A DNA stretch of 64,000 bases. It comes from Prochlorococcus sp. AG-347-I19. GTDB lineage: Bacteria > Cyanobacteriota > Cyanobacteriia > PCC-6307 > Cyanobiaceae. Position 1 is the stretch's first letter; every line of letters begins with the position of its first letter. The stretch covers positions 17,971 through 81,970 of the forward strand of contig QCBO01000006.1 of the NCBI GenBank assembly GCA_003279105.1. The letters are read 5' to 3'. The position numbers were made by a program, and so were the translations under genes. This document shows positions 33,139 through 42,556 of this stretch, in pieces. Below the pieces are notes generated by a model that was given only the letters and a program-made list of their open reading frames with translations, did not search any database and had not been told where the DNA came from.

Positions 33139-33762
33139 TTGACTTTTAAATTTAAAAGAAAACGTATTTTACTGTCTGAAAAAAATAAAAGCTCTAAAGC
33201 AATAGGTTATGCTAGAGCTACTCATAATGAATTTGAAAATTTAGAAGCGCAAATTAAAAATTTAAAAGAAGAAGGTTGTAGTATAGTTTTCTCTGAATTT
33301 ATAAGTTTAGATGAAGATGTCAAACCCCAACTCAATAAAGCTATAAATTACTTAAATAAAGGTGATCAGTTAATAATAACTCAGCTTGATCGAGCATTTA
33401 AAAATAAAAAAGAATGTTTGATGACAATAAATAAACTTATTAATAATGATATTAAATTGCGAACTTTGACTGGTTTTTTTGCAGCTAATGAATCCCCCAA
33501 AGGCAATTCTTCAATTTTTAAGATTTTATATGAATTAGATAATCTTGAAGACAAAAGTTTTGGTGAAAGAAAAAGAGAACAACTTTTACGCAGAAAATTG
33601 TCTGGAAATAATCTGGGAGGAAGGCCTAAAATCAGTCCTTTAAAAGAATCTTTAGTAATCAGATTGCGTAATGAGGGATATTCATATAGATCAATCAGAT
33701 CACAAACAGGAATTGCATTGTCAACAATAAGAAGAGTGATTTTGGAAGGAGAATTAACGTAA
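33139..33762 (+). CDS. serine-recombinase (resolvase)-like protein with altered active site
   Basis: The product is 207 residues from a TTG start. Residues 20-145 follow the resolvase N-terminal fold (AIGYARATHNEFENLEAQIK, GDQLIITQLDRAF). A GGRPK linker near 160 and a helix-turn-helix segment (RNEGYSYRSIRSQTGIALST) complete the layout. The nucleophile of the YARVS motif is Thr28 instead of Ser, and the third residue of the D-R-R triad is Lys88 instead of Arg. It may bind DNA without recombining. The gene is 1 bp from the small acidic gene downstream, and no terminal inverted repeats or partner transposase were seen. Confidence 0.78.
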   Translation: MTFKFKRKRILLSEKNKSSKAIGYARATHNEFENLEAQIKNLKEEGCSIVFSEFISLDEDVKPQLNKAINYLNKGDQLIITQLDRAFKNKKECLMTINKLINNDIKLRTLTGFFAANESPKGNSSIFKILYELDNLEDKSFGERKREQLLRRKLSGNNLGGRPKISPLKESLVIRLRNEGYSYRSIRSQTGIALSTIRRVILEGELT

Positions 33763-33763
33763 A

Positions 33764-33976
33764 ATGAGGAAGACAGAAATTGAAAATTTAATTAAAGAAA
33801 ATATTAAAGATACTGCATTGCGTATTTATGAATTAGATAATGAAGATAGAAAAAGTTTGTTAGCAGAATATAGAGAATGGATTATAAATGATTTAGATTG
33901 TGTAGAAGTAATGATGTTGCCTTATGAAGCTTATACCGACAAATTAGACTCTAATTTCATAGACGATACACTTTAG
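33764..33976 (+). CDS. small acidic hypothetical protein
   Basis: This 70-residue, Glu/Asp-rich protein is mostly predicted helical (MRKTEIENLIKENIKD; EDRKSLLAEYREWIINDL). I do not recognise the family. It starts 1 bp after the recombinase-like stop codon, so it is almost certainly in the same transcript. Its end overlaps the convergent serine hydrolase gene by 4 bp. There is no membrane segment or cysteine motif. A role as a partner or antagonist of the recombinase-like protein is only a guess from context. Confidence 0.65.
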   Translation: MRKTEIENLIKENIKDTALRIYELDNEDRKSLLAEYREWIINDLDCVEVMMLPYEAYTDKLDSNFIDDTL

Positions 33977-34881
33977 TCGTCAATAATATATGTCTTATTA
34001 AATTCATATACTTCTTTTGCTATCAATGGTAGGAAGGAAGTATCTTTGGAATATTCTTCCCCCTCACAAAAAACGACTAACAAAGTTTGTAGAGATTGAC
34101 TATTAACCCACCAAGCAGAATCATGTCTAACTTCGGACATTAATCCTGCTTTACTCCAAAGATTAATGCTTTCTGGTAATCCTGCACCCAAAAAACCATC
34201 TACTTGATTAAGAGAATCGTTTTTAAGAACAAATTTATTTAAATTTCTTTTTAAAAAACTTCGCAAATTTAAATCATTTTCTTGATAATCAATATGAATC
34301 ATAATTTCCTCCAAAACCCGAGCAGCTGAATCAGAGTTCATAGCGTTTCTATTTTTATTATCGTGTCCATAAAATTCTTTTTCGCGACCAAATGGTTCAT
34401 CATCCCAAGTCTTCTGACAGCAATTTATAGGAACCAATTCTTCCCAATTTAAATCGTGTAGCCAATCATTTATTATACTTCTTTGATATTTCCAATTTTC
34501 CCATAATTCGCCTTCAATACAAGGTCCACTCGTTGTTCCAGTAAGTAAATCAATTAAAAAACTTGTTGCATTATTACTGGAAAAAGACAACATTTTCCTT
34601 ACAGCATCAACAATTTCATCTGTTAATAATAAACTTCCTTTTTTAATCCAATAAAATGCAGCAAGGCCATAAACCAACTTGACTATGCTAGCGGGGTAAA
34701 CCATTTTTTTATTATTAATACCAGTTCCAAAACCCTTAAATACACTTTTATTTTCACTTTTATAATTAATCCAAGTTATCGAAATATCTTCTCTTGAAAA
34801 ATCTTTATTATAAGAGCATGCTCTCCCTAAGATATCATTTAAGGCTAGACCCATCTCTTTACTTAAATAGTAAAAGGACAT
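33973..34881 (-). CDS. beta-lactamase/DD-peptidase-fold serine hydrolase
   Basis: The 302-residue product carries the three penicillin-recognising motifs: SIVK at 65-68 (SxxK), SNN at 102-104 (SxN) and KAG at 244-246 (KTG-like). The class A general-base Glu (ExxLN) is not evident, so a peptidase or other hydrolase is more likely than a true lactamase. No signal peptide is visible; ATG at 34881 lacks a ribosome site, and an alternative ATG at 34854 has AAAGAG one base upstream. It starts 3 bp from the divergent NlpC/P60 gene, suggesting paired cell-wall functions. Confidence 0.82.
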   Translation of the reverse strand: MSFYYLSKEMGLALNDILGRACSYNKDFSREDISITWINYKSENKSVFKGFGTGINNKKMVYPASIVKLVYGLAAFYWIKKGSLLLTDEIVDAVRKMLSFSSNNATSFLIDLLTGTTSGPCIEGELWENWKYQRSIINDWLHDLNWEELVPINCCQKTWDDEPFGREKEFYGHDNKNRNAMNSDSAARVLEEIMIHIDYQENDLNLRSFLKRNLNKFVLKNDSLNQVDGFLGAGLPESINLWSKAGLMSEVRHDSAWWVNSQSLQTLLVVFCEGEEYSKDTSFLPLIAKEVYEFNKTYIIDD

Positions 34882-34884
34882 TGT

Positions 34885-35643
34885 ATGAAAAGTTATAAAA
34901 ATCCTATCTCACTATTAAAACAAACTAATTTTTCAAAAACTATTTGGTGGAAATTAAAAGTTAATATTTCTGGATATCAAAATGAAACAGAAGATAAATT
35001 AGTTACTGAAATATTTAAGAATAGAATTTTTAGGCTTATTTATCCAAATATTTCTCAAAAAAACCATAAATTATCAAGAATACTAGTTCAACTATATGAA
35101 GATGGTTACATCTGTTGGATAAATTTAGATGGATTAATTATTGAGAAATACGAATTGGGAAAACCTGAAAATTCAAAAAAAGAATACTTCTTGATAAAAG
35201 ATAAAGTTAACTCAATTTTAAAATGGATCAAGGATCAATCTGAGTTAAATAATGAATACCTTTGGGGAGGTACATTAGGACCCAATTTTGATTGTTCTGG
35301 ATTAATTCAGACTGCTTTTTTAAAGCATCAAATTCATATACCTCGAGACTCTTTTCAAATAAAAAGTTTTTGTAAACACCTTTTTTATTACAAAGAATCT
35401 TATGCCGATCTACAACCTGGCGATCTTTTATTTTTTGGGAATGAAGAAAAATGTGATCATATTGGAATATACAAAGGAGCCGGATTGTATTACCATAGCT
35501 CTGGAAAAGATTTTGGCAGAAATGGAATAGGAATAGATACCCTAAAAAAATCTAATGATAAAATCTCTTTGCATTATAAATCTAAACTAATTTCAGCAGG
35601 AAGAGTAGTTAGAAATTATAGATGGGACACAACTATACGTTAA
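34885..35643 (+). CDS. NlpC/P60 cysteine peptidase with SH3-like N-terminus
   Basis: The 252-residue product has an SH3b-like region (about residues 22-90, including YEDGYICWI) followed by an NlpC/P60 domain. The domain has Cys137 in YLWGGTLGPNFDCSG, His192 in LQPGDLLFFGN...CDHIGIY, and His204 in YYHSSG, completing the triad. Relatives in cyanobacteria cut between D-Glu and diaminopimelate in peptidoglycan stem peptides. The ATG at 34885 has AAAAGGA six bases upstream. That site lies inside the first codons of the divergent serine hydrolase gene. Confidence 0.92.
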   Translation: MKSYKNPISLLKQTNFSKTIWWKLKVNISGYQNETEDKLVTEIFKNRIFRLIYPNISQKNHKLSRILVQLYEDGYICWINLDGLIIEKYELGKPENSKKEYFLIKDKVNSILKWIKDQSELNNEYLWGGTLGPNFDCSGLIQTAFLKHQIHIPRDSFQIKSFCKHLFYYKESYADLQPGDLLFFGNEEKCDHIGIYKGAGLYYHSSGKDFGRNGIGIDTLKKSNDKISLHYKSKLISAGRVVRNYRWDTTIR

Positions 35644-35708
35644 TTAATAGAGATCACTTTTTTAATTTTAAATTAAATTTAAATATTACTTATTCTTTTA
35701 TTTAGGAA

Positions 35709-36308
35709 TTAACCAGCAGTCCAAATATTTTTAATGATGGGCATTATGGTATCTAAGTGCAATGTCCCAACAAGTAACCAAGCAAAAACAGCTCCACCAC
35801 AGCCTCCTAACCAAAATCCACTTGTAAAATCAGCCCAACCAGCTCTTGTAAATAAGTCCTTTGGAGGATTATTAACAGTCGCATCTGGAGGTTGAACATT
35901 TGGTGCTTTACCAGGTGCATTGTATAGAACAAAAAGTGCTGTCAAAATATGAACAGCTCCAATGGCAGCGAGTAGTCCAGCTGTTAGAGCAAAGTCAGAA
36001 TTTCTTAATGGGCCAGTCATAGTGAAAGGTCCGTATAGAAGATATCCAAAAGCTGCTCCAGTTTCTAAACCTCTAAAATTAGGGGAAATACCTTCTCTGT
36101 AAAAAGGTAAATTATTTATGAAAGCCTTTGTAAAATAACCACTGTTAACTGGAGTAGCTAAATTACCAACACAAGGATCAGCAACTGTTTTTACTGCCCA
36201 TTGTTGTGCTACGCCAATATCATTTGGTTGTACAGAAGTATCTATGTATTTCTCATCAAACTTAATAGAACTTGTTGATTCTGAGAATGATTTTTGAAAG
36301 TCGCTCAT
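35709..36308 (-). CDS. psaL: photosystem I reaction centre subunit XI
   Basis: PsaL is a 199-residue thylakoid membrane protein at the centre of the PSI trimer. It has the conserved N-terminal [21 protein letters not shown] and [17 protein letters not shown], followed by hydrophobic helices around residues 85-115 and 165-190. The N-terminus is long, as in other Prochlorococcus. It lies 27 bp downstream of psaI and probably forms a two-gene operon with it. Confidence 0.97.
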   Translation of the reverse strand: MSDFQKSFSESTSSIKFDEKYIDTSVQPNDIGVAQQWAVKTVADPCVGNLATPVNSGYFTKAFINNLPFYREGISPNFRGLETGAAFGYLLYGPFTMTGPLRNSDFALTAGLLAAIGAVHILTALFVLYNAPGKAPNVQPPDATVNNPPKDLFTRAGWADFTSGFWLGGCGGAVFAWLLVGTLHLDTIMPIIKNIWTAG

Positions 36309-36335
36309 TTTTTTAATAGTTTAGTGTTTGATAAT

Positions 36336-36449
36336 TTATTCAGTTGCTGTAATTAATCTTCCAATCAATACGATGAAAACAGCAGGCATTGCTATACCAA
36401 TTAATGGAACAAAAATTGAGGGTAAAAGACTTGGTAAATCAGATGGCAT
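36336..36449 (-). CDS. psaI: photosystem I subunit VIII
   Basis: This 37-residue single-pass membrane protein was found by reading the gap upstream of psaL. It starts MPSDLPSLLPSIFVPLIGIA, carries one hydrophobic helix and ends GRLITATE. PsaI helps PsaL bind to the PSI trimer interface, and psaI-psaL adjacency is common in cyanobacteria. The start is ATG at 36449. Confidence 0.93.
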   Translation of the reverse strand: MPSDLPSLLPSIFVPLIGIAMPAVFIVLIGRLITATE

Positions 36450-36533
36450 AGTTCTTTAAACATCTTTAAACACTCTAGTATTTATCTGCGAAATAGTGTT
36501 AATTTTATTACTGGATGATATAAAAATTATTAA

Positions 36534-36755
36534 CTTTTTACATGTAAAATTTTTTTCGCAATTGTACTAATTATTTTTATAGGAATATTACTACTAGTTT
36601 TCAAAAAAAGACGCTTTAAAAAATTAATAAATAAAAGGAATTTATTATATCCTTTTAAATTAAACAAAAATAATAACCTTTCATCTAATGAAAATAGTTT
36701 TTCATACAATCACGAAGAAAAAAATTACTCTATATTTTATAAAAATTCTCAATGA
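36534..36755 (+). CDS. possible small membrane protein, no standard start codon
   Basis: The frame is open for 74 codons including the stop, between a TAA at 36531 and a TGA at 36753. It encodes a hydrophobic helix (FFAIVLIIFIGILLLVF), then a basic stretch KKRRFKKLINKR and a polar tail: the layout of a small inner-membrane protein. However, it contains no ATG, GTG or TTG; only ATT (36549, 36561) or ATA codons could start it. It could be a gene with a rare start, a decayed gene or a chance frame. The next small gene follows 6 bp later. Confidence 0.35.
   Translation, partial: LFTCKIFFAIVLIIFIGILLLVFKKRRFKKLINKRNLLYPFKLNKNNNLSSNENSFSYNHEEKNYSIFYKNSQ
36536..36549. promoter_or_regulatory. 14-bp perfect palindrome upstream of psaI
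   Basis: TTTTACATGTAAAA is centred about 93 bp upstream of the psaI ATG and at the 5' end of the small membrane frame on the other strand. It contains TTTACAT, resembling half of the cyanobacterial HLR1 element bound by RpaB at photosystem I genes, but in inverted rather than direct arrangement. It is a plausible operator; binding is not shown. Confidence 0.4.
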
Positions 36756-36761
36756 AATAAA

Positions 36762-36908
36762 ATGTTAAGTCTTTTTCAGGGTAATACAGAAAATATATTA
36801 AAGGCATTAAAAATTGCAGAAGAATTGACTGATAAATCAACATTACCAATTTTAAGAAAAGGCTTAAGAGATATTTCTCCTGAAGTTGTGGAGATTTCAG
36901 CTTTATAA
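36762..36908 (+). CDS. 48-residue hypothetical protein
   Basis: The frame runs from ATG at 36762 to TAA at 36906-36908 and encodes MLSLFQGNTENILKALKIAE followed by a helical, charged C-terminus ending VVEISAL. Composition and codon use look like a real protein. The family is not recognised. It follows the start-less small membrane frame by 6 bp and ends 22 bp before the convergent glycosyltransferase gene. It is too short for certainty. Confidence 0.5.
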   Translation: MLSLFQGNTENILKALKIAEELTDKSTLPILRKGLRDISPEVVEISAL

Positions 36909-36930
36909 ATAAGAAAGTTCAGGTAAAAAA

Positions 36931-37893
36931 TCAATTTTGATTAGTACTGCTTTTTGATCTAATTCTGTAAATTGGACGACTTTGACTTTCATGATATGTC
37001 CTGATTAAAAGTTCACTTAATAATCCAAAGCTAAATAATTGAACACCAGCAATTCCTAATATTAATGCAAACATTAACAACGGACGATTTCCAATATCCT
37101 CACCCATTATTTTTAAAACTATCAAATAAGAACTCATCACAAGGCTAATGAAAATACTTATAATTCCAACAAAACCAAATCCATACATTGGTCTTGTTAA
37201 AAATTTAGTCATAAACCAAACAGTAAGTAAATCCATTAAAACTCTAAAAGTTCTATCTATTCCATATTTACTAGTTCCATATTGCCTGCTTCTATGATTT
37301 ACTTTAATTTCTTTGATTCTTGCACCTTCAATATTTGCTAAAACGGGCAGAAACCTGTGAAGTTCACCATACAACTTAATATCATCTATTATTTCTTTTT
37401 TAAAAGCCTTTAATGAACATCCATAATCATGTAACTTCAAACCTGTTACGTAAGCTATTAATTTATTCGCTATTTTTGATGGTATCTTTCTATTAATTAA
37501 TTTATCTTTTCTGTCAAATCTCCAGCCACAAATCAAATCGTACCCATTATTAATTTCCGAAATTAATGTAGGAATATCATTTGGATCATTCTGTAAATCA
37601 CCATCCAAAGTAATGATAATATCACCTTTAGAATTATCAAAGCCAGCTGACATTGCTGCAGTTTGCCCATAATTCTTGCGAAGGGAAATTAATGACAATT
37701 CTTTAATTTTGAGAGTTAGTTCTTTCAAGATTTGAAAAGTATCATCTTTAGAACCATCATTGACAACAATCAATTCAAAATTAAATTCATGAAATGACAT
37801 TACATTTATAACTTCATCCAATAAAAAACCAATACTCTCACTTTCGTTGTAAACAGGGATAATAATAGAAATTAGTTGTTTTATATCTGACAT
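36931..37893 (-). CDS. GT2 polyprenyl-phosphate glycosyltransferase
   Basis: The 320-residue product has the DPM1/ArnC/GtrB-like layout. A family 2 catalytic domain (ISIIIPVYNESESIG, VVNDGSKDDT, TLDGDLQNDP) is followed by two C-terminal membrane helices at about 228-260 and 268-298. Such enzymes load a sugar on undecaprenyl phosphate for use by GT-C enzymes, so it could supply the GT39-type enzyme encoded at 10.4 kb; that link is inference. It lies downstream of the psaAB terminator on the same strand. Confidence 0.9.
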   Translation of the reverse strand: MSDIKQLISIIIPVYNESESIGFLLDEVINVMSFHEFNFELIVVNDGSKDDTFQILKELTLKIKELSLISLRKNYGQTAAMSAGFDNSKGDIIITLDGDLQNDPNDIPTLISEINNGYDLICGWRFDRKDKLINRKIPSKIANKLIAYVTGLKLHDYGCSLKAFKKEIIDDIKLYGELHRFLPVLANIEGARIKEIKVNHRSRQYGTSKYGIDRTFRVLMDLLTVWFMTKFLTRPMYGFGFVGIISIFISLVMSSYLIVLKIMGEDIGNRPLLMFALILGIAGVQLFSFGLLSELLIRTYHESQSRPIYRIRSKSSTNQN

Positions 37894-37950
37894 TTATATT
37901 TGATAATGTTTATATAATTTTAACTTAATTTAGAACGTTAAAATTAAACA

Positions 37951-37978
37951 AAAAAAATCACCACATGTGTGGTGATTT
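37951..37978 (-). terminator. rho-independent terminator of psaAB
   Basis: Reading the minus strand, a 10-bp perfect stem AAATCACCAC/GTGGTGATTT with loop ACAT is followed by a run of T, 18 bp after the psaB stop codon. It separates psaAB from the downstream glycosyltransferase gene. It is the strongest hairpin-plus-T-run seen in the window. Confidence 0.88.
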
Positions 37979-37996
37979 AAATTATTTAAGAAAAAT

Positions 37997-40225
37997 TTAA
38001 CCAAACTTACCTGAAGTTGATGCAATAACAAATGCTCCGAATGTAAGAATGTTTCCAATCGTGAAATGTGCTAATCCAACTAATCTAGCTTGAACAATTG
38101 AGAGTGCAACTGGCTTGTCTCTCCAGCCAACAAGATTAGCTATTGGAGTACGCTGATGTGCCCAAACTAATGTTTCAATTAACTCTTGCCAGTAACCACG
38201 CCATGATATTAGGAACATGAAACCAGTAGCCCAAACTAAGTGGCCAAATAGGAACATCCAAGCCCAAGGAGATAAGGAGTTTACTCCGAATGGATTATAT
38301 CCGTTGATAAGCTGAGCAGAATTTAACCAGAGATAATCTCTGAACCAACCCATTAGATAAGTTCCTGATTCATTAAATTGTGCTACATTACCTTGCCATA
38401 TTGCTAGATGTTTCCAATGCCAGTAGAAAGTAACCCATGCTATTAAATTTAATGCCCAGAACATGGCTAAGTACATAGCATCCCAAGATGAACTATCGCA
38501 AGTACCTCCACGTCCAGGACCATCACAAGGGAATGCATAACCTAGATCTTTCTTATCAGGAATTAATTTTGTTCCTCTAGCATCAAGTGCACCTTTGATA
38601 AGGATTAAAGCAGTTGTATGAAGACCTAAAGCGATAGCATGGTGAACTAAAAAATCTGCAGGACCTATAGGTAAGAAAGCGCTTAATGCATCTTGTCTAT
38701 TGATAAGATCCATCCAGTAATGATTACCTGGTAATGAATTAGCCGCGAGACTTGCTGAACTTGTAGGATCAGATAATAGAGCATTAAAGCCGTACATCAT
38801 CTTACCTTGAGCTGCTTGAACAAATTGAGCAAATACTGGCTCAATTAGAATTTGCTTTTCAGGATTACCAAAAGCTACAACTACATCGTTATGAACATAA
38901 ATTCCTAGAGTATGGAATCCAAGCAACATCGTTACCCAACTAAGGTGGCTTATCAAAGCTTCCTTTGTGCCAAGAACTCTTGCTAATACATTGTCTTTAT
39001 TTAGTTCTGGATCGTAATCTCTCACAAAGAAAATAGCTCCGTGTGCAAATGCACCAACCATCAAAAACATTGCTATGTACTGATGATGGCTATATAAAGC
39101 AGATTGTGTAGTGTAGTCCCTAGCAATAAAAGCGTAAGAAGGAAGTGCACCCATATGTTGAGCTACAAGAGAAGTTGCTACTCCAAGTGATGCTAATGCT
39201 AGTCCAAGTTGGAAATGTAATGAATTATTTACAGTTTCGTATATACCATCATGATTAATTCCGAAACTACCTTTATGGGGATCATTTGGGTGTCTAGTAT
39301 TATGAGCTTCTGTAATTTCTTTGAGGCTATGGCCAATACCAAAAGTATTTCTATACATATGACCAGCAATTACAAAAACTGTACCGATTGCAATATGGTG
39401 ATGAGCAATATCAGTAAGCCATAATGCTTCACTTTGAGGATGAAGACCTCCTAAGAAAGTAAATATTGCTGTTCCAGCTCCTTCAGTTGTTCCAAATACT
39501 TGATCTAGAGAATCAGGATTTTGTGCATATGCTCCCCAGTTTAAAGTAAAGAAAGGAGCTAATCCTGCAGGGTGTGGAAGTACTGTTAACCAATTATCCC
39601 AGCCTACATGCTGTCCTCTTGATTCAGGTATTGCAACATGAACTAAATGACCTGTCCAAGCGATACTACTAAAACCAAATAAAACAGCTAGGTGATGATT
39701 TAATCTTGACTCTGCATTTTTAAACCAGGCTAAAGAAGGTCTGAATTTTGGTTGTAGGTGTAACCAACCAGCAAATAAAGTCCAACAAGCAAGAATACTC
39801 ATAAATATTGATGCTTGGAAAAGTTGCTCGTTAGTTCTCATTCCAATTGTGTACCACCAATGGTATAGACCTGAATAAGCAATATTTACTGGACCGCTTG
39901 CTCCGGCTTGTGTCATTGCTTCTGTGATACCAGAACCAAAATGAGGGTCCCAAATAGCATGAGCGATAGGGCGAACATGAGTTGGATCCAGCACAAATTG
40001 CTCAAAGTTACCCTGCCAAGCAATATGAAATAAGTTACCAGCTACCCAAAGAGCAATTATTGCTAGATGTCCAAAATGTGTAGAGAATAACTTCTGATAA
40101 AGTTTTTCTTCAGTCATACCATCATGACTTTCAAAGTCATGAGCGGTAGCTATTCCGTACCATATTCGTCGTGTTGTGGGGTCCTGAGCTAGACCCTGGT
40201 TAAATGATGGAAATTTTGTTGCCAT
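37997..40225 (-). CDS. psaB: photosystem I P700 apoprotein A2
   Basis: PsaB is a 742-residue protein with eleven membrane helices. It pairs with PsaA to hold P700, the electron carriers and most antenna chlorophylls. The FX iron-sulfur loop [12 protein letters not shown] is present near residues 564-575. His-rich helices such as [20 protein letters not shown] are also visible. It lies 27 bp downstream of psaA in the same operon. Confidence 0.99.
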   Translation of the reverse strand: MATKFPSFNQGLAQDPTTRRIWYGIATAHDFESHDGMTEEKLYQKLFSTHFGHLAIIALWVAGNLFHIAWQGNFEQFVLDPTHVRPIAHAIWDPHFGSGITEAMTQAGASGPVNIAYSGLYHWWYTIGMRTNEQLFQASIFMSILACWTLFAGWLHLQPKFRPSLAWFKNAESRLNHHLAVLFGFSSIAWTGHLVHVAIPESRGQHVGWDNWLTVLPHPAGLAPFFTLNWGAYAQNPDSLDQVFGTTEGAGTAIFTFLGGLHPQSEALWLTDIAHHHIAIGTVFVIAGHMYRNTFGIGHSLKEITEAHNTRHPNDPHKGSFGINHDGIYETVNNSLHFQLGLALASLGVATSLVAQHMGALPSYAFIARDYTTQSALYSHHQYIAMFLMVGAFAHGAIFFVRDYDPELNKDNVLARVLGTKEALISHLSWVTMLLGFHTLGIYVHNDVVVAFGNPEKQILIEPVFAQFVQAAQGKMMYGFNALLSDPTSSASLAANSLPGNHYWMDLINRQDALSAFLPIGPADFLVHHAIALGLHTTALILIKGALDARGTKLIPDKKDLGYAFPCDGPGRGGTCDSSSWDAMYLAMFWALNLIAWVTFYWHWKHLAIWQGNVAQFNESGTYLMGWFRDYLWLNSAQLINGYNPFGVNSLSPWAWMFLFGHLVWATGFMFLISWRGYWQELIETLVWAHQRTPIANLVGWRDKPVALSIVQARLVGLAHFTIGNILTFGAFVIASTSGKFG

Positions 40226-40252
40226 TGAATTAAAAAGGTAAAGATCAGGTTA

Positions 40253-42556
40253 TTAGCCCAGCCCGAAAAGGCGAGCATGGAAGAAAGCCCATGTGGTAGC
40301 AATACCTCCGACAAGGAAGTGTGTCACGCCTACTGCACGTCCCTGGGTAATAGATAGAGCTCGAGGTTGAATGGTTGGTGCAACCTTTAGTTTATTGTGT
40401 GCCCAAACAATTGATTCGAACAATTCTTGCCAATATCCTCTTCCACTGAAAAGAAACATTAAACTGAACGCCCATATAAAGTGAGCTCCTAAGAACATAA
40501 GACCATACATACTTATTGATTGACCATAACTTGTTAATACTTGAGAAGCTTGAGCCCAAAGGAAATCTCTAAGCCAACCATTGATAGTAATTGAACTTTG
40601 TGCGAAATTACCACCAGTGAGTCCCCAAACATCACTCTGCATTTTCCAGGAGAAGTGGAAAATAACTATTGATAAACAGTTATACATCCAGAAGAGAGCC
40701 AAGAAAACGTGATCCCATGAAGAAACTTGACATGTACCACCTCTTCCAGGACCATCACAAGGGAATCTAAATCCTAAAGAAGCTTTATCGGGGATCAATC
40801 TTGAACTTCTTGCATAAAGCACTCCTTTGAGAAGTATCAAAACAGTTACATGGATTTGGAAAGCATGAATATGATGAATCATTAAATCAGCTGTTCCTAA
40901 TGGAATTGGCGCGATAGCAACCTTTCCACCAACTTCTACTAAACTTCCATTAAAAACTTCACTTAAAGCTTTGTGAGGTAAAGCTTCTGCAGTACCTGCT
41001 AAAAGAGAAGTTCCAACAGCAGATGCTTGAATACTCTGTACCCATTGAGCAAAAATTGGTTGAAGCTGGATTGCAGAATCACTAAACATATCTTGTGGTC
41101 TACCCAAAGCTCTCATAGTATCGTTATGAATATAGAGTCCAAAACTATGGAATCCTAACCACATACATACCCAGTTCAAGTGACTGATTAAAGCATCTCT
41201 TGCCTTAAGAATTCTGTCTAATACATTATCGATATGTTTTGCTGGATCATAATCTCTAACCATTGCAATTCCAGCATGCGCACCTGCTCCTACTATGAAT
41301 AATCCACCTATCCACATGTGATGGGTAAATAATCCAAGAACTGTCATATAGTCAGTAGCTATATAAGGATATGGAGGCATCGCATACATATGATGAGATA
41401 CAAGTATGCTTATAGATCCAAGCATCGCTAGGTTTACTGATAGCTGAGCATGTCTACTTTCTGCCATGAACTCAAAAAGACCTTGATGACCTTTAGGAGC
41501 GGGGAACAATATTGGGTCTCCTTGTTGCGAATCTAATATTTCTTTCATACTATGACCAATACCATAATTGGTTCTGTACATATGACCACCGATTATTGCT
41601 ATTACACCAAAAGCTAAATGATGATGTGAAACATCAGTCATCCACAAGCTTCCTGTCACAGGGTTAAGTCCACCTTTGAAAGTAAGAAAGTCTGAGAAAG
41701 CTAACCAATTTAAACTAAAGAAATTGCCTGTACCACTTGCTAATCCTGGAAATATCTGACCGATAATTTGTGGATCGCAGAGTTGATGCGGCATAGGCAT
41801 ATCTGCAATAGTTGCTATTTCTTTGCCATTAATAACTAAAGGAGAGCCTGCATCAATTGCATCTAAAAGAGCTGCGGTAGGGGCTCCAATATGAATACAA
41901 TGACCAGCCCATGCTAAAGATCCTAGCCCTACTAAACCAGCTATATGGTGATTAAGCATAGACTCAATATCTTGAAACCACTCCATTTTTGGAGCTGCTT
42001 TATGATAATGAAAAATTCCAGCATGTAGCATAAGTGCAGCCATTACTACAGCACCTATTGCTAAAGCCATCAGTTCACTCTCATTAGTGATTCCCCATGC
42101 TCGCCACATGTGAAATATTCCTGAACTAATTTGAATACCGTTGTAATTAGCACCAAGATCAGCATTAAGCATTTCTTGACCAACGATTGCCCATACTTGC
42201 TGAGCTCCGGGTTTAACATGAGTTGGATCAGCTAACCAACCTGAATAATTAGAAAATCTTGCTCCATGGAAAAAAGCAGCACTCATCCATATAAAAATGA
42301 CTGCAAGATGTCCAAAATGAGCTGAAAAGATTTTTCTTGTTGCTTCTTCAGCATCGCCTGTATGCACATCGAAATCATGTGCATCAGCATGCAAATTCCA
42401 GATCCAAGTTGTAGTTTTTGGACCTTTAGATAATTTACTTGACCAGAAACCTGGCTTATCTAATTTGGCAAAATCAATAGGTCTTGGATCGGCCTTGACA
42501 GGATCTTCCAAAACTTTTTTGTTTTTTTCTCCACTTTCTGGTGGGCTGATGGTCAT
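40253..42556 (-). CDS. psaA: photosystem I P700 apoprotein A1
   Basis: PsaA, 767 residues, is the partner of PsaB in the PSI core. The FX-ligand loop [12 protein letters not shown] lies near residues 599-609, and the histidine-rich antenna and core helices are intact. The protein is slightly longer than typical cyanobacterial PsaA (about 750), with an extra loop around residues 540-555 (the segment [18 protein letters not shown]). Expression is expected to be high; a 334 bp promoter region lies upstream. Confidence 0.99.
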   Translation of the reverse strand: MTISPPESGEKNKKVLEDPVKADPRPIDFAKLDKPGFWSSKLSKGPKTTTWIWNLHADAHDFDVHTGDAEEATRKIFSAHFGHLAVIFIWMSAAFFHGARFSNYSGWLADPTHVKPGAQQVWAIVGQEMLNADLGANYNGIQISSGIFHMWRAWGITNESELMALAIGAVVMAALMLHAGIFHYHKAAPKMEWFQDIESMLNHHIAGLVGLGSLAWAGHCIHIGAPTAALLDAIDAGSPLVINGKEIATIADMPMPHQLCDPQIIGQIFPGLASGTGNFFSLNWLAFSDFLTFKGGLNPVTGSLWMTDVSHHHLAFGVIAIIGGHMYRTNYGIGHSMKEILDSQQGDPILFPAPKGHQGLFEFMAESRHAQLSVNLAMLGSISILVSHHMYAMPPYPYIATDYMTVLGLFTHHMWIGGLFIVGAGAHAGIAMVRDYDPAKHIDNVLDRILKARDALISHLNWVCMWLGFHSFGLYIHNDTMRALGRPQDMFSDSAIQLQPIFAQWVQSIQASAVGTSLLAGTAEALPHKALSEVFNGSLVEVGGKVAIAPIPLGTADLMIHHIHAFQIHVTVLILLKGVLYARSSRLIPDKASLGFRFPCDGPGRGGTCQVSSWDHVFLALFWMYNCLSIVIFHFSWKMQSDVWGLTGGNFAQSSITINGWLRDFLWAQASQVLTSYGQSISMYGLMFLGAHFIWAFSLMFLFSGRGYWQELFESIVWAHNKLKVAPTIQPRALSITQGRAVGVTHFLVGGIATTWAFFHARLFGLG

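Noticed and set aside
33139..33762. An active transposon or integrated element around the recombinase-like gene
   Set aside because: No terminal inverted repeats, transposase, duplicated target or tRNA att site could be found, and flanking genes are ordinary.
33973..34881. True class A beta-lactamase (antibiotic resistance)
   Set aside because: The SxxK, SxN and KxG motifs are present, but the ExxLN general base of class A lactamases and a secretion signal are not evident.
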